The translations under genes and the position numbers were made by a program. Under the pieces are notes generated by a model that saw nothing but the letters and a program-made list of their open reading frames with translations, ran no database searches and had not been told where the DNA came from. 64,000 nt of DNA, from contig CM036626.1 in NCBI GenBank assembly GCA_020746105.1, positions 22,123,001 through 22,187,000 on the forward strand, written 5' to 3'. Shown piece after piece: positions 48,501 through 60,221 of this stretch. The stretch is from Trogon surrucura (lineage: Eukaryota; Chordata; Aves; Trogoniformes; Trogonidae). The first letter of the stretch is position 1. Each line of letters begins with the position of its first letter.

Positions 48501-50689
48501 CGCAGCCCCCCTTGGGGGTCCCACGGCATCGCAGCGCTGAGCCCAGGCAGTGCCAGGGCAGGTCCCTGGCCCACGGGCACCAGCGAGCCCTGAGCCGGCA
48601 GTGGAGGAATCCAGAAGCAGAGGAAGTGAATTGAGTATAATTAAATAAAAGCCCTTTTGTAACCCAGATAGTAGCAATCTATCTGCTCTGCTGCCATTAT
48701 CACTCCATGCTCACTGCTATGCCTGTGTGAAAAACACGTTAAGGTTAGTCTAGCAAGAGCTATTATCTTGACCTACAAACCGTGCCTTGGCTGCATTTCT
48801 GTATCAGACAGAGGGACTGGGCAAGTCCATCTTTACTTCTCCTCTTCACACACAGTTTGTGCTTATCAGCCAGTGCAGCAGAGAGGAAAAGCGGGGTCTC
48901 CCCGTGTATCAGGTCTCCACAGCAGCTGGTTCCAGGCCTCCCCATGAATGCCCACGGCAGGAGCAGCTTCACTACCACAGCACTTGGCAATGCCCCATCA
49001 CAAGCCTCAGTGCCCGGAGTCTGAGGCCCAAGCTTCTCGCAGAGACCCACAGCAGGACCCGAGCTGTTCAGGGAGATCAGTCAGGACACCTGAGCTCAGT
49101 CACTTTTTCAGTCAGGGAATTCCTGTGTGCGGGTCCAGGAGCAGCTCCTGAGACCATCCCTGGGCTAGAGCAAAACAAAAGAGTGTCTGGGACTGCAGAG
49201 CACCAGCTTTCTTTCTGCTGATAGGGAGAAGGGAAAGGATTTTTAGCAGCACAGTTAAAAACCATTTCCCAGTCAGCACCCTGCTTTTACCAGCTGTGCC
49301 CTGTTCCCACACCACGGGCAGCCCTCGCCCTGCACCACGCCCTCTGCCCCCAGTATTAGCACTTGGCAGAAGGTGCTTGCTGCAAGGAATGCTTGGGAGG
49401 GGACACAGCAGAAAGACAACAGGTATTTTGTTAACAGGAGAGACCATCTCCAGCCTGAACCTCTGCAGGCTCGTCTCTCCTGAGGGGGAGCTGGCAGCCT
49501 GTCCTGGCCATGGGCCGCAGCCCTGCAGAGCCCACCCGGCTGCCACCCTCAGCCCATGTTGCCTGCAACGCTGTCTCCATCAAAGTTCCTCCTTCCCTGG
49601 CTGCCTGAGGAAGTGGGGAATTTATCAATGTGGTCGTTGTTCCAGTTCTCTCTCTGTCCTGTCCCCAGAGAACCTCCAAAACTCATATGATTCTCCCCCC
49701 TCTTTTTTTTTTTCAATACGGAGTCTACTCTGCATCAGAGAAAAGGCATCTTTGTGAGTGATCTCTGCTGTGAGACACAGCAACCCACTAGAACAGGGCT
49801 GATGCTGGCCCTCAGGGAGCCTCGGGCAGCGTGGTTCCCCTTCGCTGCTGGGCGAAATCAGCAAACAGGACAACAGGCTCTTCAGGAGCTAGAGGAGGCA
49901 CCAAGCCTGGGGAGCCAAGATTGCCAGCAAATGCACACTGCACCACAAACACAAACAACGGAGGCAGTTGCAGGGGCTCAGAGCCTGTCTGGCATCCTGG
50001 ATACCATGGATGAAGCAGGCAGGAGCATGCTACCAAATTTTGGTAGACTCCAGCCTCACTTTGAGGAGAAGAAAGCTCCAGATCTGACAAATGACAGATT
50101 TTCACTATAATCATGGATGCAGTCATACTTAACACAACAGAAGCAGAGCGTTCAGCTTACACAAAAGCTGGTTAGAGAATCGTCAGCAATTAATTGTTGA
50201 TATATCAGAGTATCGCCCTCCAGAACCAGGGCAATGATGTGTTGCAGAGGCGCAGCCCATGGTCAGTCCCTCTCCTCTCCCCGCAGACAGTAGCTGCCGC
50301 CAGCACCCCTGTGCACAGGATCCAGAGGGGCTGACAAGGCTGAGCAGGGAGAGACTATTATTCACTTGGGCCACCATCGGATGCAGGAGTCGATACAAGC
50401 AGTAACAACCACCAGGTTACTGCTGTAGAGACACTGAGTTGTAGTGGAGAGGGGTCCAGTGCAATGAGAAGAGCTCAGAGCCTTTGATGTCTTGCTGCAG
50501 CTGTTGCCTGTGGACCAGCGGCTGCGATGTTTGTGGGGCAGAGATGCTCCGGAGCCCACGGCAGCACCGGGAAGGGGTCTGCCACCGAGTGGGGCAAGGT
50601 CTCCAAGCCCCGTCTCGCTCCCCAGCGCTGCTCTAGGAGCAAACAGCAATGACAGACCAGAGGAGATGACCGTGCTGGGGAACACGACA

Positions 50690-52330
50690 GTTTTACAGGT
50701 GTGGCGGAGAGCTGGGCTGTGCCAGCGCCCGGGGCGGCTCTTGGTGCCCGTTCCCGTCCCCCGAGCATCCCTCGTCGCGGCTCAGACGGGGGGACCCGCT
50801 GGGTGCCGGGGCGCAGCCGGCAAGAGGTTACTGCGGGACAGAGAGGTCCCGGGGCCGGGGACATCCCTACCTCCCTTTGGGCCCTGGCGGGGTCGCCGAG
50901 AGGCTCCGGCCCCGGCGGCCGCTGCTGCCCCGGCAGCCGCTTCGGCCCCAGCAGCCGCTCCGGGCCGCTCTGCCCGGGGACGCTTGGCGGCTGCCTCGGG
51001 CTCCGACCGCACCGGCCCGGCCCCGGCTCCACTGCCCCCACCCCGCGCTCAGAGCCGAGCCGGTCCCGCAGCACTCGCACCGCGGCCGCAGCCCCCTCCC
51101 GTGCCCGCCGGCGAAGGAGCCCCCGCGGGGCAGCCCCCGCCCGGTGCCTCGGTGTCCCCTCCCGTGCGAGGCGGGCGGGCGGCGGCGGGGCCCAGCGGCG
51201 CCGTGTCCCGCCCGGGGGTCCAGCGGGCGGCGACCCCGCGGGAGGAGCCCCGGGACGGCACCGGCGGCTCCGGGGAGGGTCCGCGCGCGGCCGCCGGGGG
51301 GGCGACAGAGACCGCGGGGCGGGCGGCGCGTGGCGTAGTGCAGCCAACCGCCGCCAGGGGGAGCCAGGGGCGGGGCGGGGCCGTATCGGGGGTGCGTCAG
51401 GGGGCGGGGCCGTGCCAGGGGGCGGGGCCCCGCTGGGCGGCCGGTCCCGTTGCGGGGGCGGGCGGAGCCCGGGGGGGCGGGGCTTGGCGGGGGTTCTCGT
51501 GCTCCGCCGGTGGCCGTGACCCCGGTTGGGGCCGCCGCGCTCCGTTAGCCGCTCCCCGGGGAGTAACGCCGTGTGCGTGTGGGCGGGGCCCTGCGCAGCG
51601 CCTCCGCCCCCGTCCGGCCGCCCGGGCCCTCGGCTTCCCGGGGGCACACGGGGCTCCCACCGCTCGGCAGGGGCGTTTGTTGTTCAGCGCGGCGCTGGGG
51701 CTTGAGCCCGACTCCTCACCGCCCTGCCTGAGCGCCCAGCCGCCGCCCCGGCGGACGCCGAGGGCTGGGGCCGCCGGCCCAGCTCGGCCCCTCGCAGCGA
51801 TGAGCAGCGTTTCCCGCGGGGAAAGGGGCGGCTGGGACCGGGCGGGTGGAAGCTGACACGTTACAGGCTGTTTCCAGAGAGGAGGGAGGTGGAGCTGCGA
51901 CCAGTGCAGGAGCAGAGTTGATTTGCAATAAGCAAAAGATCTTTCAGAGGCCCGTAACCAGGGTTAGGGTCTGCGGGAGCGCTGTGTGCCCATGGCCGGT
52001 CCGGAACCGCCGCAGGACGCCGGAGGCAGCGCTGGCGCTGCCGCAGGTGGTGCCGCTTCGAAGGTGTTTTCTGCCGAGGGGCGCTCCAGCAGCGAAACGT
52101 GACCTGAAACGTGACCTGCTCCTCGTGTGAGCCCTGTTCTCTCCCCAGGATCCCTCCTGCGCCTAAGCAGGATGTTCATTTCCAAAATACCACCTTGGCT
52201 CTCAGGGTGTGCCCCGTGGCAGGATGAGCTGTGCTTCTCGGGTCACAGTCCCTTCCCCCAGGAAACCCAGACGCTCCCTCCCCCTCAGTGCGGTCACCTC
52301 CGCCAGCAGCCGCCCCCCCCACCACAGGGA
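50690..52330. promoter_or_regulatory. Orphan CpG island downstream of TMCC1
   Basis: About 1.6 kb of very GC- and CpG-rich DNA, 17 kb upstream of PLXND1 and about 1.3 kb past the TMCC1 poly(A) signal. It contains a dense series of GGGGCGGGGC-type Sp1 boxes between 51369 and 51484. Frames open for 390-454 codons on both strands are GC artefacts with no domain. CpG islands usually mark transcription starts, but neither recognised gene begins here, so it may serve an unannotated or noncoding transcript, or be an alternative or distal promoter. Direction cannot be settled from sequence. Confidence 0.65.
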
Positions 52331-53640
52331 CGGTTTCCGCCAGGCCAAGGATGAAGTGGAGCTGCTTTGACCGAGAGCTTGTGCTCACCTCACGGAGCTG
52401 GAGCAGCACGGGTGTGATGTGCGGCTGGAAACGAGGGGCCGAGTGATGAGCCGGAGCCGCGTGGTGTCACACTCAGCCGTGTCCCTGTGCCGGGCCGCAC
52501 AGGCTGGTGGGTCCCTCCCCGGGGCTCCCGCTCCCACCCGAGAACTGCTGAGCTCAGGCCGGGCCGCAGGGCAGGCGGCTGCCGGCAGTGCTCGGGCAGG
52601 GCTTCAGCAAACCGGCACCGGGGAGAGGCTGAAAACGCAGCACAGCTCACGGCCCCGTTCTTGCTTTTCTCTTCCCTGTTTTGTCCCTTTGGGCCAGCGC
52701 TGGCACAAGGCTGGCGCAGAGGCAGAGCACACGTACGTGGTGACTCTTATTCCTAAACTCAGAGGGGATCGAACTGCTCCACAGAGCTGCTTTGCCCGGG
52801 AGCAGTTAATGCCAGAACCTGCTCCCCGTTTCTGCTGAGCTCCTCAGAGGGAGGCTCCACCGAGGCCAAAAAGCCACTAAACTAACCAAGGAGAAAGTGG
52901 ATTTGGTGTTTGTTAGGAAACAACTTGAAGACAGATGTCTTGCAGTATGGAGATGTCCGTTTGCCCAGGTTTTCACTACAAACACCTCAACATGTGATTT
53001 GACCTGGAAGAGCAACGGCTCCAGTGGGAGATCAGTCGATCCATCACCTCCGCTGTGGCAACCCGGCACACCCGTGCCCTTGCCATATCCGTGTTTGTCA
53101 GCCAGGACCTGGGTGGGGCTATCAAGTCACTTCCCACAGACTCACAAAAAAGCTGACTAGTGACTCCTAATCCTCTCAATTATGGGATTAAAACTGTTGA
53201 CACTGGAGTGGAAGGCCACTGCTTTCACCCTTGGTCATCATTCCCGCTTGCTGATCCAGAGCCTCGTTCTAAATCCATGCTGAGTCCAACCGGCACCGCT
53301 CAGGTGACCGCTGCAAAAGAACACAGACATTACCCTTCACAGGCAGCATCCGCCTCCTCCCTCGAGCCAGGTGTTCCTGGACTCCAGTGGACGAGGAGGA
53401 TGAGGAAGGCTGTGGCGCTGCTCTTCCTCCTCCCCTGCCTGCAGAGACCAACGCTGCAGCCGGCTGGTTCTCGCGTGCCTGGAGATCTGTGGTGATCACA
53501 GGCTGAAGCTTGACAATCGGATCTGTGGAGAACCTGCTCAGATTTTAAGCTATTGGGACTCAGCACAGCTTTAACACGCAGCTCCTCTGCTCCCTGCACA
53601 TGCCCTCCCCACTCCCGTACCTTTGGAAACATCCAGACTA
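52331..53640. other. Spacer between orphan CpG island and TMCC1 3' end
   Basis: About 1.3 kb of moderate-GC DNA with no recognisable gene, repeat or conserved motif. Confidence 0.75.
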
Positions 53641-53663
53641 GGCCAGTGTTAATAGCTGAGGTC

Positions 53664-53669
53664 TTTATT
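53664..53669 (-). terminator. TMCC1: Distal poly(A) signal of TMCC1
   Basis: AATAAA on the minus strand, within TTTAAATAAAGAC. It is the last canonical hexamer before composition changes to intergenic. Cleavage would be expected 10-30 bases on, about 53635-53655. Confidence 0.65.
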
Positions 53670-56600
53670 TAAAGTTTTTTATATACAGTAAAAGTGTCAC
53701 AGATCAATCTGCGACAACCAGACAAGACAAATGTAAATCTCTCTCAACAATTAGCAGCTTAAGATCTATAAACTACAGTGTTACGTTCACAAGTGTCATT
53801 TCTGTACTTTTCAACCCGTGCAAGTGAGTTTTTCTGTTTATTTTTTTACACTTTTAAAACACACTTACAGCTAAGTCAATTGCCTATTACTATACCACCT
53901 GGCATACACACAACACAGACACACAGGGTTTTTAACTCTTTAGCCACATTCAGAATTCACTCAAAAACTGGCAAAACTACCCAATCTTGAACCCTTTGTA
54001 GCTTGGCTTCGTTTGTTACAATGCTGCTTTTTTAATTAAAAAAAAAAAAGCGTATTTTCAAAGCTGAAAGACAGTGCTTTTCTGTCCCAGTGCAACATGT
54101 ACAGAAGTCAACACTTTTATCTGATCAGACCCTAAGAACTCATGGGATTGAAATAAACCAATGAAATAACTGCTGTGAGCATGCTGAGTATCATTAATGT
54201 AAACTAATGAGGCTGAGAGAAAAAGAGAACTTCATAAAATTTAAAACGGTGATTTTTTTTTTGCATCAGTATTTGCTTTCTTCTTTACATTAAGAAAGCA
54301 AATGGGGAAAGAGATGAACTTCATTTGAACCATGGAATTTCAATGAAGAGCTGCTGCTTTTTGAACTAACACAGTCCGTGAGAATCTTCCCTTTTTATAT
54401 GCCAAGTTGATATGTACTAAACATATCTAAGAAATTTCAGAATCGCTTCAACTCCGAATGCGAAATGTTTTGGGAAAAATTCTGCAACTCAGAGACAGTC
54501 ACTAAGAAGTTTATGTCCGTACGGAAGGCTAATGAAAGGTACTCGCACGCACACTCACACCCACGGCGGGAACGGTCTCCTACGCGTCACTCAGAAACGC
54601 TTCACTGAGAAAGCAAACACAACCACTTACAAGGAAAGGGAGCCTTAAAGCTAGAATCACATTTCCAACAATATAATCATTGTTATCAGAAATCATTACA
54701 GACCTTCAAACTGAAGAGGGAGGAAAACCCCAAAACGTCCTGCTAACGCAAAAGGCAAAACATGTGGCAGTTGTGTCAGGATATGAAAAGTGGATGCAGC
54801 ATCATACGTGGCATTACTGCAGACAACTTTCTGGAATGGAAGAAACTGCCGAGAGAGAAAAAAAGACAGACAGACGGACATTGTCCAGAACCACATGTAC
54901 ATGGCCTCCACCAAACAGCTGTGAGGCGGCAAGTTTCTACTGAGCCTGTGCCTTCTGGCAAATTAGCGAATGGCATTTACTGAAGACGACGCGGAGTTGA
55001 GACACTAAAAGGAAGCGGGATATAAAGAAGAGGGACAAATGTTTCCTTGAAATACTATGGACAAGTGGCACCGAGTGTCTGGATCCATTGGCTTTCGACT
55101 CCTTCATGCTTTGACCACATGACACCTACCACGAGCAATTCTAGTGTGATCAAAACCAAGCAAAACAAGAGGTGTAAAGGCTGGGTTTCAGAAATAAAGG
55201 CAACAAAGATTTTCAGACACGTGCCAAATCAGTTCTCACCATCACTGACACCTCGTTTCTGACAAAAACTACGTAACAGGAAGGCAGGAGTTACCCACGT
55301 AACTCACGTCAGCCAGAGAAGGGTGGAAAATAGAACGGTCTGACTGAGCTAGAAACACAGTCTAGGGAGGGAACGTTCGTGCCATCGTCGCTCTGCCTGC
55401 AATTCTGCAGAAAGCACGATTTTTTTTGGCTTGAGTCAGTTGCAATTGGCAATTTGTGTCTGAAGTAGGACAGGAGCAGATTAGTGCACGTGGTGACAGA
55501 GAGGTGTGCTGGGATCCCTGGGGGGGTACCTGAGTTTCCTGTGACCATGGTAAAAGTCGACAGAATTTCTGAAGGAAGGAGGATGCTTGGACGGTGGAGG
55601 GCTGGCCTCCGCTGGCAATCGGAAGACCCCCAAGGCTGTTACCCTAGTCTGAGGGAATTGCTCAGAACCCAGAACGTGTGTCACAGCACCAAGTCCTAGG
55701 CTTCTGTGCACAAATACGATGGGCAAGGACATATGTGCATGATTTCCACTGGTTTAGGTCACTTGGGCAACATTTAGTTCCTAGAGGAAACTTACGCCTG
55801 GAAGGAAGGAAATCAGTAAGATCTAACTGGGTATCATAAAAGATTTTGAAAGAGAATCCTGGAGTCTTTTTGGATTTTGTGGAGATGAAAGTTAAATCTT
55901 GGCTTTGTTCTGGTAAAGGGACACCAGTTAAAAACCAGCCTAGAGCAAAGGCAGATCCCGTGGACATGAAGCCTGTGAGGTCACCAGCCACAGCACGTCA
56001 CCAGGGCTTGCGAGCTGCGCTCCAAGCTGACGTTTCCTTCAGAGCTTCCAAGAGGTGCCTACACCACGCTCTTGGCCGAAGCAGAGGATGCTCCCTATGG
56101 CACAGCACACGGGCACAGAGACAATCTCGACACAGACACACAAATGACCTCACCAGAGCCTGACAGGAGGGAAACTTTGGCTTCAGTTTTTAGGGGTTTA
56201 TTTAAAAATTACATCAGAGATATTTCTGAGACAACCATTCACTGAAGTGGACTGCTGATTCGGTATTTCTTTCCTTAAAAGAACGTGTCTTTGCCCTAGG
56301 AAGAGATTAAAAGAAATTCCTTATTCTTATCCTGAGGCCAGGAATGAGAGATGACATGCAAATGAGAAACAGAAACATATTCTCCTTCACATCTGAAAAA
56401 AGGAAAAAAAAAAAAAGCCCTGCATGACGAAAATGTGTAGAGAAGATAGAAGTTTTGCATGATGCTGCATCGTCACGCTCAGGAGGACAGATAAACGGCG
56501 TATGAACAGCGCTGCACTCCAGCCAGCCTGCCACTAGAAACTACTCTCTGTCCTCAAAACTATTTCAGGACAAGACGGCTCACAATTATTCACGCATTTC

Positions 56601-56681
56601 TTCATTTAAAAACATCACTTCTTTATTTAAAAGGAAAAAAAAAAAGTAACGACCCTCCCAACCCCTTCCAAAAAAACTCCC

Positions 56682-56702
56682 AATAATAATAATAATAATA
56701 AT
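56682..56702 (+). repeat. (AAT)7 microsatellite
   Basis: Seven AAT units in the TMCC1 3' UTR, continuing into ATTATAATAA. Likely polymorphic in length. Confidence 0.9.
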
Positions 56703-57276
56703 TATAATAAAAAATCCTATTAGAAACAATAAGGAAGCACTGAGAGTTTGAGTATTACACTCTTCAAGTATGCTGTTCGGATTTTTTTTAGATCTGTGAA
56801 TATACATATATAAAAAAAACCTTAAAAGTGCGACCAAGGGCTTCTGCTTGAAGATAAGTATTTCACGGACTACTTCAAAATACTGTAGCACGGCTGTGCA
56901 GTCGCTGGGTACGGCAGGAGGCTTCCACTCCATGCGCACAGCAACGCCAGCCAGCCCGGCCGAGCCACCAGAGGTCTGGTTAGCGCAGACGGTGAACTCG
57001 GGTGCTGAGCTGGGAACGAGACCCACGCGTCACTGTTTTTCTCTTGTTAAGGAAAGAAACCACTTTGAACACATACATCTGGACATGGAATGTGAGCAGA
57101 CTTCACAGTAAAAGTTTAGTGTTACGGGTTTGCTGTGGTACCATCGCTCAAGGCTGCGCACTAGATTTAGCTTTGCTCATCTTAAGCTAACCACGTTCTC
57201 TTCTTCCTGACGAGTTTAGTACAGTAGTTCAAGCCACAATTTAAACTGCCCATTGGTATGCTCCGAATTTCTGTAT

Positions 57277-57286
57277 TTTATTTATT
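57277..57286 (-). terminator. TMCC1: Proximal poly(A) signals of TMCC1
   Basis: Two overlapping AATAAA hexamers (AATAAATAAA) about 275 bases after the stop codon. Use of them would give a short 3' UTR. Confidence 0.4.
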
Positions 57287-57558
57287 TCTTTTGTACACTT
57301 TAAAGAATCTTAAGATTTGCATCCAAAGAGAACCATGCTACATAAAAATTACCCAGGATTCTCGCCAAAAAGAGTTCTTGAATAAAATCTAAAAAATACT
57401 ATTGCAATGCATCTCGCAGAGAAAAAACGTTATTCTAAATGTAAACAAATTCACTCGGACACTTTAAAACTTCAGCGGAGTAGTTGCTGACTAATCTTTG
57501 CCACGCTTGCTCACCGAGCACGCCAGGAGGAGGGCGACGCCGCCAGTCCCTGCCACTA

Positions 57559-57873
57559 TCATCTGGGAGGGGACAAGAACCGTTCCAAATAGCTGGAGAT
57601 GGCGTCCCAGTGCTTCCACAAAAAGGCAATGAAAACCACTATAAGTAAAGTGCTGAACGTCCTATTGCGAGTCTTCATGAGGGGCACGACGCAGTTGGCC
57701 ACAGTAGAGACGAAGACGAGGAGGACGGCCATGACGGCCAGGAGGATGTTGATGAACTTCCCCAGCAGGTTCCTGGCCGTGGCGTTCTCCAGCCCCTCCA
57801 GCTGCACCACTTGCTGCTGCTGCTGCTGCAGCTCCATCTTGGAGATGCGGGTCTGGCACGCCTCCAGGGCCTC
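57559..57873 (-). CDS. TMCC1: TMCC1 last coding exon: two membrane spans and stop
   Basis: 104 codons plus TGA (57561-57559). It opens [15 protein letters not shown], then a run of six Gln (CAG/CTG DNA, expansion-prone), then [16 protein letters not shown]. Membrane segment 1 is about local residues 40-65 ([20 protein letters not shown]) and segment 2 about 73-86 ([14 protein letters not shown]). The tail [18 protein letters not shown] matches the family's C-terminus. The acceptor is GCCAACAG|GAG. TMCC proteins insert this hairpin in the ER membrane with both ends in the cytosol (family knowledge). Confidence 0.97.
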   Translation of the reverse strand, partial: EALEACQTRISKMELQQQQQQVVQLEGLENATARNLLGKFINILLAVMAVLLVFVSTVANCVVPLMKTRNRTFSTLLIVVFIAFLWKHWDAISSYLERFLSPPR

Positions 57874-60085
57874 CTGTTGGCAAGAACACACCGCTGGGTC
57901 ACCGCACCCCATGAGCCTGCCCCAGAGGCGGAGGGTCCACAGCTCCACCTCAGCCACCTGGCCAGAGCAGGGCGACCCTCCCCACGCCTTGTGCGCTTCC
58001 CACAGGATGCGAGTCACCAAACAGATGGGTCACCACACTGGTGATGATGGGTCACCACGCTAATGAGTGACCACAGTGATGTCACATCAGGCAGGAGGAG
58101 CAGAGGAACCTGCACTACTCCCATGACCAGGGGCGAGGAGCTCCTCGCTAATGAGGTGCTGCTGTCTGTCACATACCGTGTCACCTCACAGACACCGGGA
58201 GGCTCGACAGGGAGGTGACAGGCTGGGGAGGAGCTGGGCCTTGTTAAAGCACTTCACCTGCCACCTCGCCCCCACAGCATGCTGTCCCTCCCATGGTGCA
58301 ACAGTCAACCCAGACCTTACCATCCCTTCTGCCCAGCCACCAGGCCCAGAGGGAGGAGGATGCCGACAGCCTTCAGACGGCCTCTGTCCGGAAAGTGGGG
58401 ACTACCCCCGAGACACTCACCTCAGCTCTGGTTTGAGGAAACCACTGAGGGGACAAAGGTGCTGTGTCTCACCAGCACTCCTCCTCCTCTCCTGGGAGGA
58501 GGCCACTTTCTCCGCAGCAGCTCGCGCTTGTCTGACCCCTCTGTGAGCCCATTCAGTTCTCATGCCAGCCTGGCAGAAAACTAAGTGAAGGAAAGCAGCG
58601 AACCAAAAAGGCTGGGCTCCATTCTGCTCACTTAGGGAGCTGAATGAGCTCAGGGAAAGGTCTGAGGAGCACCAAGACTGGGACAGCACAGCTGCCGTTG
58701 CAGGAGGAAGACCTCCTCCTGTGGCATCAGCACAGCTCCAGGGGACGCCGCAAGTGCAGGAGAAAGGAGATGTCTAGGAGAAGGAACTAGGACACTGTTC
58801 CTCTGCAACATCAGCCCATGCTCTTAACTCAGTGCTTACCTTTTCCCCAGCAATGCCGAGGAACAGTCTGTTCCAATTTGCAAGTTTACACTCAAAGTGC
58901 TGAATCATAAAATGAAGGCTAAAAGAAGCTATTGAGAAATCTCCACCTCAATTTAAGTTTCCAACCTTACCTCTTCCTGCCATGTTAAATTAGAGAGAAC
59001 AACACCTGAATATCGTACCATTTCCCCAGCAGAGAGGAAATGTTTCCTCTGTCAGAGGCCACGGCACAACTGTCCAGACACCGATTATTTCAACCTGAAC
59101 TTAAAGGTCACTGTCACCTGTTACATTTCTCTGGTATTGCATCACGTCTGTGAAGGTCAATTAAACATGAGGGCTTCTCCTCAGCTATGGTCCCTGAAAG
59201 CACAGGGCAGCACCACTCAGCCCCCTCCAGCAGCTGGAAGGACGCTGGTGTGGCTGGACCTGCAGCCGGATCTACAATTGTGCTCCATCCCCAGGGGAAA
59301 TCACCTCCTGAAGAGGCTCGGGGGGAGGCAAGAGGGAGAACTTTGACCCACAATTCTCCATTTACGCTATCGATATCTCACGTCAGCGATCAGAACTGAG
59401 ATGCCTGCTAAAACTAGCACGACGAGTATTTAAAATGAATGACAGACCTGCTTCCAAAATAGGTCTTTCTTTATAAGGTTTAGTGGCTGCTCAGGTCATT
59501 TCCCAGGTCTTTTGCTCTGAGGAAGGCCCTCCGACTTCCTAATTGGCTTCCACAGCTTCGGTCTTTTACATACTGAAAATCTCTTTGAAAAATATCTCCT
59601 TATTTGGGTAAACCCAACAGAAAGAATTGTTTCCTGACTCAGGACAGCGGGTACACAAACTCATTTTTCTTTAGACATATATGACCACTGCTCTAAAATC
59701 AATGGCACAGGAACACTCCCTAGGGTCTGTTTACTGGGAACACTACTGTAAAAAAAGTGCTCAGGTCATGGCCCTTTAGTTTCTAACACTCTACAAAACC
59801 CTGTTCGAAAAGTGGATGCAGGTTTCCACTTCGCTACAACTTCTGTCAAGGATCCTGCCCTGCTGAGCCACGGGCACAGCCCGCCCCTGCAACAGAAGGT
59901 ACCTGGAGAGAGACCCGTGGGTCAGAGATGGAACAAAGGCCCTCCCACACCTCATCAACGTGCAGGTTAGCAAGAAAGCTACATGGATTAAAACCAAATA
60001 CAGAATCACGGAAGTATTTCAGAAGTGAGTTACAGAAGGAGCAGATGGAAGCCAGGACCAGAGACTCCTTGTCTCCATCACCCAC
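57874..60085 (-). other. TMCC1: TMCC1 last intron
   Basis: 2,212 bp from GTGGGT to CCAACAG. No repeat, exon or other feature recognised. Confidence 0.85.
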
Positions 60086-60221
60086 CTGGATGTCCCGGGC
60101 TCGCTCGTAGGACTGATAGGCAATTTTCTCCTCCATGCTGGCCAGCTCCTGCTTTAAATTGAGGATCTCATTCTGGTGGAGCTCAGTCAGGTCATTTAGC
60201 TGCTCTTCAAGTCTTTCACAT
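60086..60221 (-). CDS. TMCC1: TMCC1 penultimate exon: C-terminal coiled coil
   Basis: Completes a split Arg codon, then encodes [40 protein letters not shown] and ARDIQ (45 codons). Heptad spacing of Leu/Ile with dense charges shows a coiled coil. The acceptor is ATTTCTAG|A and the donor CAG|GTGGGT. The next exon begins EALEACQ, the continuation expected for TMCC1. Confidence 0.96.

Larger units (their letters stand above)
40442..50690. other. Intergenic DNA between orphan exon and second CpG island
   Basis: About 10 kb with no gene recognised. Contents are a candidate AT-rich element at 43.9-44.2 kb, a T22 run (45093-45114), a short C-rich minisatellite (45541-45584) and a G-run near 46985-46999. 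Many open frames of 60-200 codons occur on both strands without domains or consistent splice sites. Confidence 0.75.
53645..57558 (-). other. TMCC1: TMCC1 3' UTR
   Basis: About 3.9 kb of AT-rich sequence after the stop, with no further frame of interest. It includes (AAT)7 at 56682-56702 and several AATAAA hexamers on the minus strand: 57286-57277 (two overlapping), 56627-56622, 56203-56198, 53843-53838 and 53669-53664. GC content rises just beyond the last one, which fits the end of the gene there. A UTR of several kb is normal for TMCC1. The precise cleavage site is inferred. Confidence 0.75.
53645..60221 (-). other. TMCC1: TMCC1 gene, 3' part (last two exons and 3' UTR)
   Basis: TMCC1 is an endoplasmic-reticulum membrane protein with a long coiled coil and two C-terminal membrane spans. 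It oligomerises and has been linked to rough ER organisation and ER-endosome contact sites (family knowledge). Two coding exons are seen here, matching the C-terminal region of the roughly 650-residue vertebrate protein almost residue for residue. The large upstream exons with the N-terminal and central coiled coils are not found in 60222-64000 and must lie to the right. The gene points toward the PLXND1 promoter, on the same strand. Confidence 0.96.

Noticed and set aside
50475-51856. Long open frames of 390 codons (minus) and 454 codons (plus) in the 51-kb CpG island
   Set aside because: Very high GC removes stop codons in all frames. The products are Pro/Gly/Ala/Arg-rich with no recognisable fold.
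51960-51975. AGGGTTAGGG telomere-like motif (also at 16313)
   Set aside because: A single TTAGGG unit in each case, not an interstitial telomeric repeat.
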